Shown here piece by piece: positions 1 through 8,600 of a stretch of DNA of 64,000 nt. The notes below the pieces were generated by a model. It made no database searches. It worked only from the letters and a program-made list of their open reading frames with translations, and was not told the DNA's origin. The translations under genes and the position numbers were made by a program. This stretch comes from Pimelobacter simplex (lineage in GTDB: Bacteria > Actinomycetota > Actinomycetes > Propionibacteriales > Nocardioidaceae). The stretch lies in NCBI RefSeq assembly GCF_900114845.1, contig NZ_FOUK01000002.1, positions 620,001-684,000 on the forward strand, given 5' to 3'. The number at the start of each line of letters is the position of its first letter. Positions within the stretch are counted from its first letter, which is position 1.

Positions 1-1
1 G

Positions 2-901
2 GCGGCGAGCCCGCTGCTCGTGGCGATCGCGCTCGGCGTGGTGGCGGCGGCCGTGGTGCCGGCGGACGAGGGGCTGGCCGAGCGCACCGCGCCCGGCATC
101 GCGTTCGCCGCGCGGACCCTGCTGCGCGCGGGCGTCGTCCTGCTGGGGCTGCAGCTGTCGCTGCGCCAGGTCGCCGGCCTCGGGCCCGGGGTGATCGCGC
201 TCGTGCTCGCCGTCGTGGCGTCGGGAGTCGCCGTCACCATGGCGCTCGGCGCCCGGCTCGGCCTCTCCTGGAGCCACCGGCTTCTCATCGGCTGCGGCTT
301 CTCGATCTGCGGCGCCGCCGCGGTCGCCGCCGTCGACGGCGTGGTCGAGGCCGACGAGGACGAGACGGCGTCGGCCGTCGCGCTCGTCGTCGTCTTCGGG
401 ACCGCGATGATCGGCGTCATCCCGCTCGTCACCTCGGCCCTCGGCCTCTCCCCCGCCACGGCGGGGATCTGGGCCGGCGCCTCGGTGCACGAGGTCGCCC
501 AGGTCGTCGCCGCGGGCGGTGTCGTCGGCGGCGGCGCGCTGGGCGTCGCGGTCGTGGTCAAGCTCGGCCGGGTGCTCCTCCTTGCCCCTGTCGTCGCCTG
601 GGTCTCGTGGCAGCGCCGGACGACGACCGGGGCGCGCCCCGCGCTGGTCCCCGGCTTCGTGCTCGGCTTCCTCGCGCTGGTGCTGCTGCGCACCTGGGTC
701 GCCCCGCCCGCCTGGGTCCTCGACACCGCCGCGGCCGCGCAGACCGTGCTCCTCGCCGCCGCGATGTTCGCGCTGGGCTGCGGGGTCCGGCTCGGGCGGC
801 TGCGCGCGGCCGGCGCCGCACCCCTCGTCCTGGCGGCGTTCTCGACGCTGTGGGTGGGCGCGCTGGGGCTCGGCGGCGCGCTGCTCGTCGGCGTCGGCTA
901 G
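2..901 (+). CDS. YeiH/UPF0324 family putative anion (sulfate) exporter, 5'-truncated
   Basis: Integral membrane protein of the YeiH (UPF0324) family, whose members are predicted inner-membrane transporters sometimes called sulfate exporters; the substrate is not proven. The frame is open from base 2 and no convincing start lies inside the window, so the N-terminus is missing upstream. The visible ~299 residues are almost entirely alternating hydrophobic segments, with family-typical stretches such as GVVLLGLQLSL and GCGFSICGAAAVAA and a conserved SVHEVAQVVAAGG segment (H followed by E). It ends in TAG at 899-901, eight bases before the convergent pnkp stop. Family assignment is good; function is inferred from the family only. 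Confidence 0.85.
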   Translation, partial: AASPLLVAIALGVVAAAVVPADEGLAERTAPGIAFAARTLLRAGVVLLGLQLSLRQVAGLGPGVIALVLAVVASGVAVTMALGARLGLSWSHRLLIGCGFSICGAAAVAAVDGVVEADEDETASAVALVVVFGTAMIGVIPLVTSALGLSPATAGIWAGASVHEVAQVVAAGGVVGGGALGVAVVVKLGRVLLLAPVVAWVSWQRRTTTGARPALVPGFVLGFLALVLLRTWVAPPAWVLDTAAAAQTVLLAAAMFALGCGVRLGRLRAAGAAPLVLAAFSTLWVGALGLGGALLVGVG

Positions 902-909
902 GCCGACCC

Positions 910-3441
910 CTACAGCCGCGGGTCGACCGGCTCGGACTCCAGCGCCAGCACCGCGAAGACCGCCGCGTGCACCTGCCACAGCGGCGCTCCGGCGACGAAC
1001 CCAGTCAGGGCGTCGAGACCGAGACCGTGCTCGCGGAGCGCGAGCTGGCGCTTCTTGCCGAGGCTCCGGTCGCGCAGGACGTCGAGCGCCTCGGTGTAGT
1101 CGGGACCGTAGACGATCCGCAGGTACTCCCGCCCGCGGACCTTCAGCCCCGGCTGCACCCGCCGGCCGCGCGCGTCGACGGCGTCGATCGCGTCGGCCGG
1201 CTTGACCACCATCCCCTCGCCGCCGGAGGCCGTGAGCTCCTCCCACCACTGCGTGGCGGCGGCGCGGTCGGCGGGCGAGCCGAGGTCGACGTACCGGTGC
1301 CGCGTGGGAGTGATCAGCGGGTGGTCGAGGCGACCGAGCTCGGCGAGGTGCCAGGAGTGGGGCTCGGTGACGGCGAGCGCCCGGCCCTCGGCGGCGAGCA
1401 CCTGGAAGGGCGCGACCGTGACGCCGTCGAGACCCTCAGACGGCCGGCAGTACGACGCGTAGGCAGCGCGGAACGCCGCCGCGTTGCGGGTCCGGGTGGC
1501 GGTGCGGGCGGCGAGCGCGGCGACGTCCAGGCCCCGGTCCGCCGCGCGGGCGAGGGCGGCCTCGGCAGCGGGCAGGGCCGCGCCGGCGGCCGCACCGACC
1601 GAGGCGTACTGGTCGCGGATCAGCGCGCCGGCCTTGGCCGACCACGGCAGCAGCTCGCAGTCGAGCGCCAGCCAGTCGGTGTCGAGCGAGGCGAAGAGCG
1701 GCGCGACGGCCTCCCGCAGCCGGTCGACGAGCGCGCCCGCGCGGTCGCCGGCGAAGAACGGCCGCCCGGTGCGGGTGTACACCGTGCCCGTCGTCCCGTC
1801 GGCGACGCCGAAGCGTCGCTCGGCGACGGCCGCATCCCGCGCCACGACGGCGATCGCGCGCGATCCCATGTGCTTCTCCTCGCACACGACCCGCTCGACG
1901 CCCCAGCCGGCGTACTCGTCGAAGGCCTGCTCGGGGTGCTCGAGGCAGCCCTCGCGACGCGACGTCGCGGCCGGCGACATCGTCGGCGGCAGGTAGACCA
2001 GCCAGCGCGGGTCGACCGCGAACCGGCTCATCACCTCGAGCGCCGCGGCCGCGTTCTCCTCGGGGATCTTGACCTTGCCCGCGTGGGGACTGTCGATCCA
2101 GCGGGTGCCGGTGACGTCGTCGAGGCGCAGCACGGACGGCTCGCGGTCGGCGTCCGGGGAGGCCGGGGCGAGCGGGCGGACCGGCTCGTACCACTGCTGC
2201 TCGGCCTCGACCGCGACGACCTCGCGCTCGGGATAGCGCAGCGCCGTCAGCTCGCCGCCGAACACGACCCCGGTGTCGAGGCAGATCGTGTTGTTGACCC
2301 ACTCCGCCCGCGGCACCGGCGTGTGGCCGTAGACGACCATCGCCCGGCCGCGGTACTCGTCGGCCCACGGGTAGCGCACCGGCAGGCCGAGCTCGTCGGT
2401 CTCGCCGGTGGTGTCGCCGTAGAGCGCGAACGCGCGGACCCGGCCCGACGACCGGCCGTGGTAGGCCTCCTTGAGGCCGGCGTGCGCGACGACGAGCCGG
2501 CCGTCGTCGAGCACGTAGTGGCTGATGAGGCCGTCCATGAACGCCAGCGCCCGGGCCCGGAAGTCCTCCGGCTCGGCCTCCAGCTGGGCCAGCGACTCGG
2601 CCAGGCCGTGCGCCACCTTGACGTTCGCGCCCTTGAGCGCGCGCACCAGCTTGGCCTCGTGGTTGCCCGCGACGCAGAGCGCGGTGCCGGCCTCAACCAT
2701 CCCCATCACCAACCGGAGCACGCCGGGCGTGTCCGGCCCGCGGTCGACGAGGTCGCCGACGAAGACCGCCTGCCGGCCTTCGGGGTGCCGGGCCCCGACG
2801 ACCTGCGCGCCGTCGTGCTCCAGCTCCCACCCGAGCTCGGTGAGCAGCGTGCGCAGCTCGGACGCGCAGCCGTGCACGTCGCCGATCAGGTCGAAGGGAC
2901 CGGTCAGCGTGCGCCGGTCGTTCCACGACGGCTCGCGGACCACCGTCGCGGCGGCGATCTCGTCGACCCCGCGCAGCACGTGCACGCGGCGGAAGCCCTC
3001 CTTGCGGAGCCGGCCCAGCGACCGGCGCAGGTCGCGCGCCTGGCGCTTCACGACGTGGTCGCCGAAGTCGCGGTCGGCGCGGCCGCGGTTGCGCTCGACG
3101 GCGAGGCTCTCTGGGACGTCGAGGACGATCGCGTCGACGAGGACGTCGTGGCTGCGGGCCAGCCGGACCAGCTCCTCCCGCGCGGACTGCTGGACGTTGG
3201 TCGCGTCGACCACCGTCAGCAGACCGCGGCGCAGCCGGGTGCCGGCGATGTAGTGCAGCACGTCGAAGGCGTCCGGCGTCGCGTCCTGGTCGTTCTCGTC
3301 GTCGGCGACGAGCCCGCGGCAGAAGTCGCTGGAGACGACCTCGGTCGCCTTGAAGTGCTCGCGCGCGAACGTCGACTTGCCGCTGCCCGAGACGCCGACC
3401 AGCACGACGAGGCCCAGCTCGGGCAGGTTCAGCGTCGTCAT
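910..3441 (-). CDS. pnkp: Polynucleotide kinase-phosphatase-ligase (bacterial RNA repair)
   Basis: Three-domain RNA end-healing and sealing enzyme of the bacterial Pnkp/Hen1 system: it phosphorylates 5'-OH ends, removes 2',3'-cyclic or 3' phosphates, and ligates. The 843-residue length is normal for the family. The N-terminal kinase has a P-loop (GVSGSGKST, residues ~15-23). The middle domain is a binuclear metallophosphatase with LIGDVHG, GDLVDRGPD and GNHEAK motifs. The C-terminal ligase/adenylyltransferase has the nucleophile lysine K523 in CEEKHMGSR, followed by a long Pnkp-type tail. It is downstream of hen1 with a 4-bp ATGA overlap (3438-3441), so the two are translationally coupled and act as one complex. 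Catalytic motifs look intact. Confidence 0.93.
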   Translation of the reverse strand: MTTLNLPELGLVVLVGVSGSGKSTFAREHFKATEVVSSDFCRGLVADDENDQDATPDAFDVLHYIAGTRLRRGLLTVVDATNVQQSAREELVRLARSHDVLVDAIVLDVPESLAVERNRGRADRDFGDHVVKRQARDLRRSLGRLRKEGFRRVHVLRGVDEIAAATVVREPSWNDRRTLTGPFDLIGDVHGCASELRTLLTELGWELEHDGAQVVGARHPEGRQAVFVGDLVDRGPDTPGVLRLVMGMVEAGTALCVAGNHEAKLVRALKGANVKVAHGLAESLAQLEAEPEDFRARALAFMDGLISHYVLDDGRLVVAHAGLKEAYHGRSSGRVRAFALYGDTTGETDELGLPVRYPWADEYRGRAMVVYGHTPVPRAEWVNNTICLDTGVVFGGELTALRYPEREVVAVEAEQQWYEPVRPLAPASPDADREPSVLRLDDVTGTRWIDSPHAGKVKIPEENAAAALEVMSRFAVDPRWLVYLPPTMSPAATSRREGCLEHPEQAFDEYAGWGVERVVCEEKHMGSRAIAVVARDAAVAERRFGVADGTTGTVYTRTGRPFFAGDRAGALVDRLREAVAPLFASLDTDWLALDCELLPWSAKAGALIRDQYASVGAAAGAALPAAEAALARAADRGLDVAALAARTATRTRNAAAFRAAYASYCRPSEGLDGVTVAPFQVLAAEGRALAVTEPHSWHLAELGRLDHPLITPTRHRYVDLGSPADRAAATQWWEELTASGGEGMVVKPADAIDAVDARGRRVQPGLKVRGREYLRIVYGPDYTEALDVLRDRSLGKKRQLALREHGLGLDALTGFVAGAPLWQVHAAVFAVLALESEPVDPRL

Positions 3442-4862
3442 CGGCTCGCTCCGTCGGTGCTCGTGCGGGTCAGGATCGCCATCTGGGTGGGCGTCCCGAC
3501 CTCCGGGTCGTCGTCACCGACGCCGCGGAGCTCGACCGTGTAGCCGTACGCCGCCCCCACCCGCTCGGCCCAGGCGCGGAGCTCGGCGCGGTCCCACTCG
3601 AAGCGGTGGTCGGGGTGGCGCATCCCGCGCAGACCCTCGTAGCGCACGTTGTACTCGCGGTTGGGCGTGGTCACCACGAGCACCCCGGGACGGGCGCTGC
3701 CGAGCACCACCCGCTCCAGCGCGTCGAGGCGCGGCGGGTCGACGTGCTCGATCACCTCCATGAGCACGGCCACGTCGTAGCCGGCGAGCCGCGGGTCGTC
3801 GTACGTCAGGGCGCTCTGGAAGAGCGTCAGCCGCTCCTGCTGGCGCTCGGTCATCCGGTCGACGTGGAGCCGCCGGGCCGCGCCCTGCAGCGACCGGGCG
3901 GAGACGTCGCAGCCGGCCACCCGGGCGATCCCCTCGGTCGCCAGGAGCCGCTCGACCAGCCGGCCCGGCCCGCAGCCCAGGTCGATGACCGAGCGCGGCC
4001 GGATCTCCGCGAGCAGCGCGAGGACGGCCTCGTGCCGCCGGGTGTTGAGCGGGACGCGCACCTCCTCGACGTCCGCCGGCTCGGTCTCGGCGCCGGCCGG
4101 CTCGAGGACGTCGTCGACCTCCGCCAGCCGCTCGAGCGCCACGCCGACCAGGCGACCGCGGCGTCCGAGGTAGCGGCGGACGACGAGCTCGCGGTCGGGG
4201 TGCTCGGCCAGCCAGCCCGCGCCCGAGCGCAGCAGCTTGTCGACCTCGTCGGGCCCCTGCCAGTAGTGCTTCGACTCGTCGAGCACCGGCAGCAGCACGT
4301 GCAGCTGGCTCAACGCGTCGGCCAGCCGCACCGTGCCGGTCAGCGTGAGGTCGAGGTAGCGGGAGTCGCCCCACTCGGGGAACCCCGCGTCGAGCGGCAC
4401 CGGCTCGGCCGCGACCGTCCAGCCCAGCGGCTCGAACAGCCGCCGCGCGATCGGCACACCGCCGCGGCACGGCAGCGCCGGGATCGCCAGCTCGAGCGGG
4501 ATCGCGGTGTCCGCGAGCTCGGGACGCGCCACGCAGCGCCCACTGCGCGCCGTGCTGAAGACGTCGGCCAGCGCCACCCCGAACAGCGAGGAGGCCGCGT
4601 AGGAGCGGTCGTTGACGTACTGCCCGAGGCTGAAGTCCGGCGTCCCCTTGCCGTGCTTGCCCTTGCCCGAGCGCCGCGCGAGCCGCACCGGGTCGACCTC
4701 GAGCAGCAGGGCCGCCGTGCAGCGCTCGTCGCTCGCCTCGGGGTAGAAGACCGTCGCGGTGCCGAACGACTGGCTGAACTCCTGGACCCGGTCGGGGTGC
4801 TTGTGCAGCAGGAAGCCCAGGTCCGTCGCGGGGCGGTGGGTGGTCGAGATCGTCAGCAGCAC
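3438..4862 (-). CDS. hen1: 3'-terminal RNA ribose 2'-O-methyltransferase Hen1
   Basis: Bacterial Hen1 methylates the 2'-OH of the 3'-terminal ribose at the break site before Pnkp seals it, protecting the repaired RNA from being cut again. The protein is 474 aa. An N-terminal half (~1-245) is typical of bacterial Hen1 and is thought to activate the ligase of Pnkp. The C-terminal half is a SAM methyltransferase with motif I VIDLGCGPGRL, the metal-binding EVIEH segment and a downstream MRHPDHRFEW histidine cluster. The start at 4862 gives the usual N-terminus (MLLTISTTH). It is the first gene of the two-gene repair operon. The ~48-bp gap to the next gene upstream shows no obvious regulator. Confidence 0.93.
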   Translation of the reverse strand: MLLTISTTHRPATDLGFLLHKHPDRVQEFSQSFGTATVFYPEASDERCTAALLLEVDPVRLARRSGKGKHGKGTPDFSLGQYVNDRSYAASSLFGVALADVFSTARSGRCVARPELADTAIPLELAIPALPCRGGVPIARRLFEPLGWTVAAEPVPLDAGFPEWGDSRYLDLTLTGTVRLADALSQLHVLLPVLDESKHYWQGPDEVDKLLRSGAGWLAEHPDRELVVRRYLGRRGRLVGVALERLAEVDDVLEPAGAETEPADVEEVRVPLNTRRHEAVLALLAEIRPRSVIDLGCGPGRLVERLLATEGIARVAGCDVSARSLQGAARRLHVDRMTERQQERLTLFQSALTYDDPRLAGYDVAVLMEVIEHVDPPRLDALERVVLGSARPGVLVVTTPNREYNVRYEGLRGMRHPDHRFEWDRAELRAWAERVGAAYGYTVELRGVGDDDPEVGTPTQMAILTRTSTDGASR

Positions 4863-4910
4863 CGGGCCATCCTGCCTGGTGGGCGCGCGCGGTTCACCCG
4901 GTTTGCGGCG

Positions 4911-5339
4911 TCACCCGCCGGCCCGGCCGGCCAGCCCCACCAGCACGAACGCCCCGGTCGCCGCGAGCGTCCGCACGCTGTGCCAGACCAGCCACGGCGT
5001 CTCGAACGCCTGGCGCGAGCCGCCGGCGGCGAGCGCGTCGTTGAGGGGCACGTTCGCGGCGACGGTGATGACGAGCGCGGCGAGGGCGCACACCGCGGCG
5101 GCGATCGCGAGCGGACCGCGCTCCCACAGCAGCAGGACGCCCGCGAGCAGCGGGGCGCCGAGGAAGAGCAGCACGAAGGCCGGGTTCACGATGACCTCGT
5201 TGATCCGGTTCATCACCCGCGCGAAGACGTCGTCGGGCAGGCCGTGCAGGGCCGGCATGACGGCGAGCAGGAAGGCGGCGTACACGCCGGCGAGCAGGCC
5301 GTTGAGCAGCCGGGCGCCGTAGAGGATCGATTCGTCCAT
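4911..5339 (-). CDS. DUF1772 (anthrone oxygenase-like) small membrane protein
   Basis: A 142-aa protein with four hydrophobic segments (around residues 7-27, 52-70, 77-98 and 120-138), the layout of the DUF1772 family. That family contains fungal anthrone oxygenases but is mostly uncharacterised in bacteria. I chose the ATG at 5339 (MDESILYGA) because the reading upstream of it is not family-like. It is transcribed divergently from the AraC-type regulator at 5413 across a 73-bp gap, so that regulator may control it. Function unknown. Confidence 0.72.
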   Translation of the reverse strand: MDESILYGARLLNGLLAGVYAAFLLAVMPALHGLPDDVFARVMNRINEVIVNPAFVLLFLGAPLLAGVLLLWERGPLAIAAAVCALAALVITVAANVPLNDALAAGGSRQAFETPWLVWHSVRTLAATGAFVLVGLAGRAGG

Positions 5340-5412
5340 GGCCCCAGCCTGGTGGCGCGGGTGAGCGTCAGGAATGCTTGTCACGCGCATCGGCATGTGT
5401 GATCGTCTCACC

Positions 5413-6336
5413 ATGACCGCGATCGATGCGCTGCTCGACGGCCCCCGCGCCCAGCGGGCGTTCCTGCTCAAGGCGGTCTTCGCCGGCGCGTGGGCGATCG
5501 GGGTCGAGGACGAGGCGCCGCTCAGCGTCGTCGTCGTGGCCCGCGGTCGCACCGCGTTCACGGGGGACGACGGCGTCGCCCACGACCTCGGGCCCGGGGA
5601 CGCCGTGCTGGCGCGCGGCCCGGCGCCGTACTCCTTCGCGGACCGGGCCGGGCGGCCCGTCGGCATCCGGGTCCTGCCCGGCCAGGTCTGCGTCGACCCG
5701 GAGGGGCAGGTGCTGCCGGACGAGATGCTCACCGGGGTCCGGACCTGGGGCAACACCCGCGAGCACGACCGGGACGACGCCACGGTCCTGCTGATCGGCA
5801 CCTACGAGCACGCGACCTCGGTCGGCGCGCTGCTGCTCTCGCGACTGCCCCCGAGCGCCGTGCTCCACGGCTTCGACCCGGTCCTCACGGCGCTGCTCGC
5901 CACCGAGCTCGAGGGTGCGGACGCCGGCCAGTCCGTCGTCCTCGACCGGCTCCTCGACCTCGTCCTCGTCAAGGCGGTCCGCACGCTGCTCGCCGACGGG
6001 CCCGCCCTCCCGGCCGACGCCGCCGTCGCGCGCACCCTCGCCGCGATCGAGGCACATCCCGAGCTGCCCTGGACGGTCGCCTCCCTCGGCGCCCACGTCG
6101 GTCTCTCCCGCGCCGCCCTCGCGCGCCGTTTCGGGCGCAGCGTCGGCGAGCCACCGCTGACCTACCTCACCCGCTGGCGCCTGGCACTGGCCGCCGACCT
6201 GCTCGCCGGTACCGACCTGCCGCTCGCCGCGGTCGCCGGGCGGGTCGGCTACGCGAGCCCGTTCGCGCTGAGTGCCGCCTTCAAGCGGGCGCACGGCGTC
6301 GCGCCGGCGACCTACCGGCTGGGGCTGGCCGGCTGA
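5413..6336 (+). CDS. AraC family transcriptional regulator, cupin-6 type
   Basis: A 307-aa regulator with an N-terminal cupin-like sensing domain (about 1-175; segments LSVVVVARGRTAF and LGPGDAVLARG are typical of the cupin_6/AraC_binding group) and a C-terminal double helix-turn-helix (about 205-305; WTVASLGAHVGLSRAALARRF and PLAAVAGRVGYASPFALSAAF). The start at 5413 (MTAIDALLDG) was preferred over an in-frame ATG 39 bases upstream because family members begin close to this point. It is divergent from the DUF1772 gene; that pairing is common for AraC regulators and their single target. A strong hairpin follows its stop. Confidence 0.86.
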   Translation: MTAIDALLDGPRAQRAFLLKAVFAGAWAIGVEDEAPLSVVVVARGRTAFTGDDGVAHDLGPGDAVLARGPAPYSFADRAGRPVGIRVLPGQVCVDPEGQVLPDEMLTGVRTWGNTREHDRDDATVLLIGTYEHATSVGALLLSRLPPSAVLHGFDPVLTALLATELEGADAGQSVVLDRLLDLVLVKAVRTLLADGPALPADAAVARTLAAIEAHPELPWTVASLGAHVGLSRAALARRFGRSVGEPPLTYLTRWRLALAADLLAGTDLPLAAVAGRVGYASPFALSAAFKRAHGVAPATYRLGLAG

Positions 6337-6352
6337 CGCCGCCCGGGCCGCT

Positions 6353-6384
6353 GGAGCGCCGCCGGAGCCCGGCGGCGGCGCTCC
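6353..6384 (+). terminator. GC-rich hairpin after the AraC gene
   Basis: Bases 6353-6364 (GGAGCGCCGCCG) pair perfectly with 6373-6384 across an 8-base loop, 17 bases after the AraC stop codon. No T-run follows, as is common in high-GC actinobacteria. The left arm also contains two TGGAGCG/CGGAGCC heptamers 11 bp apart, discussed as possible SARP boxes. Confidence 0.55.
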
Positions 6385-6474
6385 TCCAACCGGGCTGCAA
6401 CCGGGGCCCAGCGGCCCGGGCCACTGTCGGACATCCACCGCACGACGCCGGATGGCCGACCGAAAGGCACCCCC

Positions 6475-7773
6475 ATGCACCCCGTCCCACCTCCGCGGCG
6501 ACGGCTGCGCCGCGCGCTCGCGCTCGGCCTCCTCCTCGCCCTGCCCGGGGCGCTGCTGCCGGTGAGCCTGCCGCTCCTCGCCGCACCGGCGCAGGCACAG
6601 GCAGCGCCGGACGCGGCCACGCCGCCCGGCACCCTCGTGTTCGTCAAGAACCACGACGTGTGGATCTCCCGGGGCGACGGCTCGGCCGCGCGCCGGGTCA
6701 CCACCGGCGGCGCGGCCGGGAACCCGTGGCGCTCGCCGACGCAGTCCGGCACGGGCGTGGTCGTCGCGACCCGCGGACCGCTGCTCTACCGGATGGACCA
6801 GTGGGGCAACGTCCTCAACGTCATCGACCCGCCGGCCCTCGTCAACACCGCGGGCCAGCCGATGGACGGCACCGTCGCCGAGGCCGCGATCTCCCCCGAC
6901 GGCAGCCGGATCGCCTACACCTACACGCAGTACACCTGCCCGGTCGGCGTCGGCTGCGCGTGGCGCTCGGTGACCGGCTACACCGACGCGACCACGACGA
7001 GCCCGCCCGCGAAGTACGGCACCACGCCGTTCGAGCACCCGTCGTGGGTGACCGGCGGACGGACGCTCGTCACCGGCGGCTACCTCTCCCAGCTGAACCT
7101 GCACGACCTCGGCCACGGCGAGGCGGTCCACTGGTTCGACGACTCCGAGCTCTACGCGAACGACACCGACCTCGGCAACGGCGAGGTGTCCCCGGACGGC
7201 CGGCTGCTCGCCGCGGTCCGCGGGTACGGCGACAGCCAGCAGATCATCTGGTACGCCGTCAACGGCGACGCCCGCACGGGCCGGCCGACGCTGCCGACGC
7301 CGCTGTGCTGGACCGAGACCGGCTCCGGCATCACGAACCCCACATGGGCACCCGACGGGAGCGCACTGGCGATCGAGCAGCCCCAGGGCATCGAGATCGC
7401 CCGCGACATCCAGGGATGCACCTCCATCACGCTCGCCATCCCCGGCGGCTCGCAGCCGTCGTGGTCGCGCGCCGCGCTGTCGACCCAGCGTCCCGCGGCG
7501 AAGCGGATCACCGCGACCGCGAGGCCGAAGGTCAGCGGCAAGGCCAGGCCCGGCCGCCGGCTGGCGGTGAGCACCGGCGGGTGGACGCCGGCCCCGGCGA
7601 CGTACGCCTACCAGTGGTACCGCAACAACCGCCCGGTCCCCGGCGCGCGGAGCCGCACGTACCGCGTCGTGAAGGCCGACCGGGGCAAGCGGCTGAGCGT
7701 CCGCGTCACCGCGAGCCGCCCCGGCTACACCCCGGCCTCGGCCACCACCGCGCCGCTGAAGGTGCGGCGCTGA
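6475..7773 (+). CDS. Secreted PD40/TolB-like propeller protein with C-terminal Ig-like domain (paralogue 1)
   Basis: A 432-aa exported protein. Residues 1-43 form a signal peptide (Arg-rich start, hydrophobic LALGLLLALPGALLPV, AxA-type end near AQAQAAPDAA). Residues ~50-340 carry PD40/TolB-like propeller repeats, with VWISRGDGSAARRVTTGG and ISPDGSRIAYTYTQ as blade signatures and several paired cysteines. Residues ~350-432 form one Ig-like domain with the recurring YQWYRNNRPVPGA and ADRGKRLSVRV motifs seen in actinobacterial surface proteins. Three close paralogues lie at 11872, 16401 and 56346. It starts after an AAAGG Shine-Dalgarno and is followed 80 bases later by the hemerythrin gene. Function unknown; the fold suggests extracellular binding. 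Confidence 0.8.
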   Translation: MHPVPPPRRRLRRALALGLLLALPGALLPVSLPLLAAPAQAQAAPDAATPPGTLVFVKNHDVWISRGDGSAARRVTTGGAAGNPWRSPTQSGTGVVVATRGPLLYRMDQWGNVLNVIDPPALVNTAGQPMDGTVAEAAISPDGSRIAYTYTQYTCPVGVGCAWRSVTGYTDATTTSPPAKYGTTPFEHPSWVTGGRTLVTGGYLSQLNLHDLGHGEAVHWFDDSELYANDTDLGNGEVSPDGRLLAAVRGYGDSQQIIWYAVNGDARTGRPTLPTPLCWTETGSGITNPTWAPDGSALAIEQPQGIEIARDIQGCTSITLAIPGGSQPSWSRAALSTQRPAAKRITATARPKVSGKARPGRRLAVSTGGWTPAPATYAYQWYRNNRPVPGARSRTYRVVKADRGKRLSVRVTASRPGYTPASATTAPLKVRR

Positions 7774-7853
7774 CCCGCACCACCACCCCTGCCACCCCTG
7801 CCTTGCCCGCCGCGAACCGCGGGGGCACCCGCTCTCACGAAGGAGTCACCCCG

Positions 7854-8552
7854 ATGACCGACCAGATCCTGCTGCCCGGCCAGGCCGCCGCCCCGGACGG
7901 ACCTGCCGACATGACGATGATGTACGTCCTGCACCACGCGTTCCGCCGCGACCTGCGCGACTTCCGCGCCGCTGCCGTGAGGGCCGCCGCCGACGACCAG
8001 CCGGCGTGGGGCCGACTGGCCGATCGGTGGCGGCTCTTCACCTCCGAGCTGCACACGCACCACACCAAGGAGGACGAGATCCTCTGGCCGCTGCTCGCCG
8101 GGCACGCCCGGGCCGCGGCCGACCTCGGCAGCCTCCGGACGCTGGAGCAGATGGAGGAGGAGCACGACGTGCTCGACCCGCTGCTCACCTCGTGCGACGC
8201 CGGGTTCACGGCGCTGTCGCGGCGCGCGGACCGGGACGTGCGGGACGACCTGCTCGACGACCTCGCCGACCTGGACGCCGCGCTCGACCAGCACCTGGGC
8301 CACGAGGAGTCCGCGGCGGTGCCGATCCTGCAGCGCTACGTCGCCGGCGACGAGTGGGAGGTCATCGAGCGCGACAAGTTCCGCGGACGCCCGTCGGTCG
8401 GCCATGCCCGCCGGTTCCTGCCGTGGATCTTCAAGGGCCTCGACGAGGCCGCGGCGGCCCGGGTGCTCGCCATCGGCGGGCCCGGGATGCGGCTGCTGCT
8501 GGCCACGGCGCGGCGCGGCTTCGAGCGCCGCGAGTCAGAGGTCTTCGGCTGA
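7854..8552 (+). CDS. Hemerythrin HHE domain protein
   Basis: A 232-aa cytosolic protein with a hemerythrin-like four-helix domain in residues ~20-165. Iron-ligand candidates are LHHAFRRDL, HTHHTKEDEILWPLL, EEEHDVLDPLL and LGHEESAAVPIL, which supply the expected His and Glu residues in order. Such domains bind a di-iron centre and sense or carry O2, NO or oxidants. The start at 7854 (MTDQILLPG) has an AAGGAG box 10 bases upstream. It follows the propeller gene in the same direction and is convergent with the sensor kinase; a palindromic repeat separates them. Confidence 0.83.
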   Translation: MTDQILLPGQAAAPDGPADMTMMYVLHHAFRRDLRDFRAAAVRAAADDQPAWGRLADRWRLFTSELHTHHTKEDEILWPLLAGHARAAADLGSLRTLEQMEEEHDVLDPLLTSCDAGFTALSRRADRDVRDDLLDDLADLDAALDQHLGHEESAAVPILQRYVAGDEWEVIERDKFRGRPSVGHARRFLPWIFKGLDEAAAARVLAIGGPGMRLLLATARRGFERRESEVFG

Positions 8553-8561
8553 GCCCGGACC

Positions 8562-8600
8562 GGTCAGGACCGGTCCTGACCAGTCAGGACCGGTCAGGAC
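8562..8600. terminator. Palindromic decamer repeat between convergent genes, probable bidirectional terminator
   Basis: Bases 8562-8581 are a perfect 20-bp palindrome (GGTCAGGACCGGTCCTGACC). Around it run four near-identical 10-base units in tandem (CCGGTCAGGA, CCGGTCCTGA, CCAGTCAGGA, CCGGTCAGGA; 8560-8599), one of them inverted. It sits between the stops of the hemerythrin gene (8552) and the sensor kinase (8594) and overlaps the last kinase codons. Confidence 0.6.

Noticed and set aside
607-3543. Long plus-strand open frame of 978 codons opposite pnkp, and many similar long antisense frames across the window
   Set aside because: They mirror real genes on the other strand, have Arg/Pro/Ala-rich low-complexity products without domains, and arise from high-GC codon bias.
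6475-7773. TolB of a Tol-Pal system
   Set aside because: The propeller resembles TolB, but the organism is Gram-positive, an Ig-like domain is attached, and no tolQRA or pal is present.
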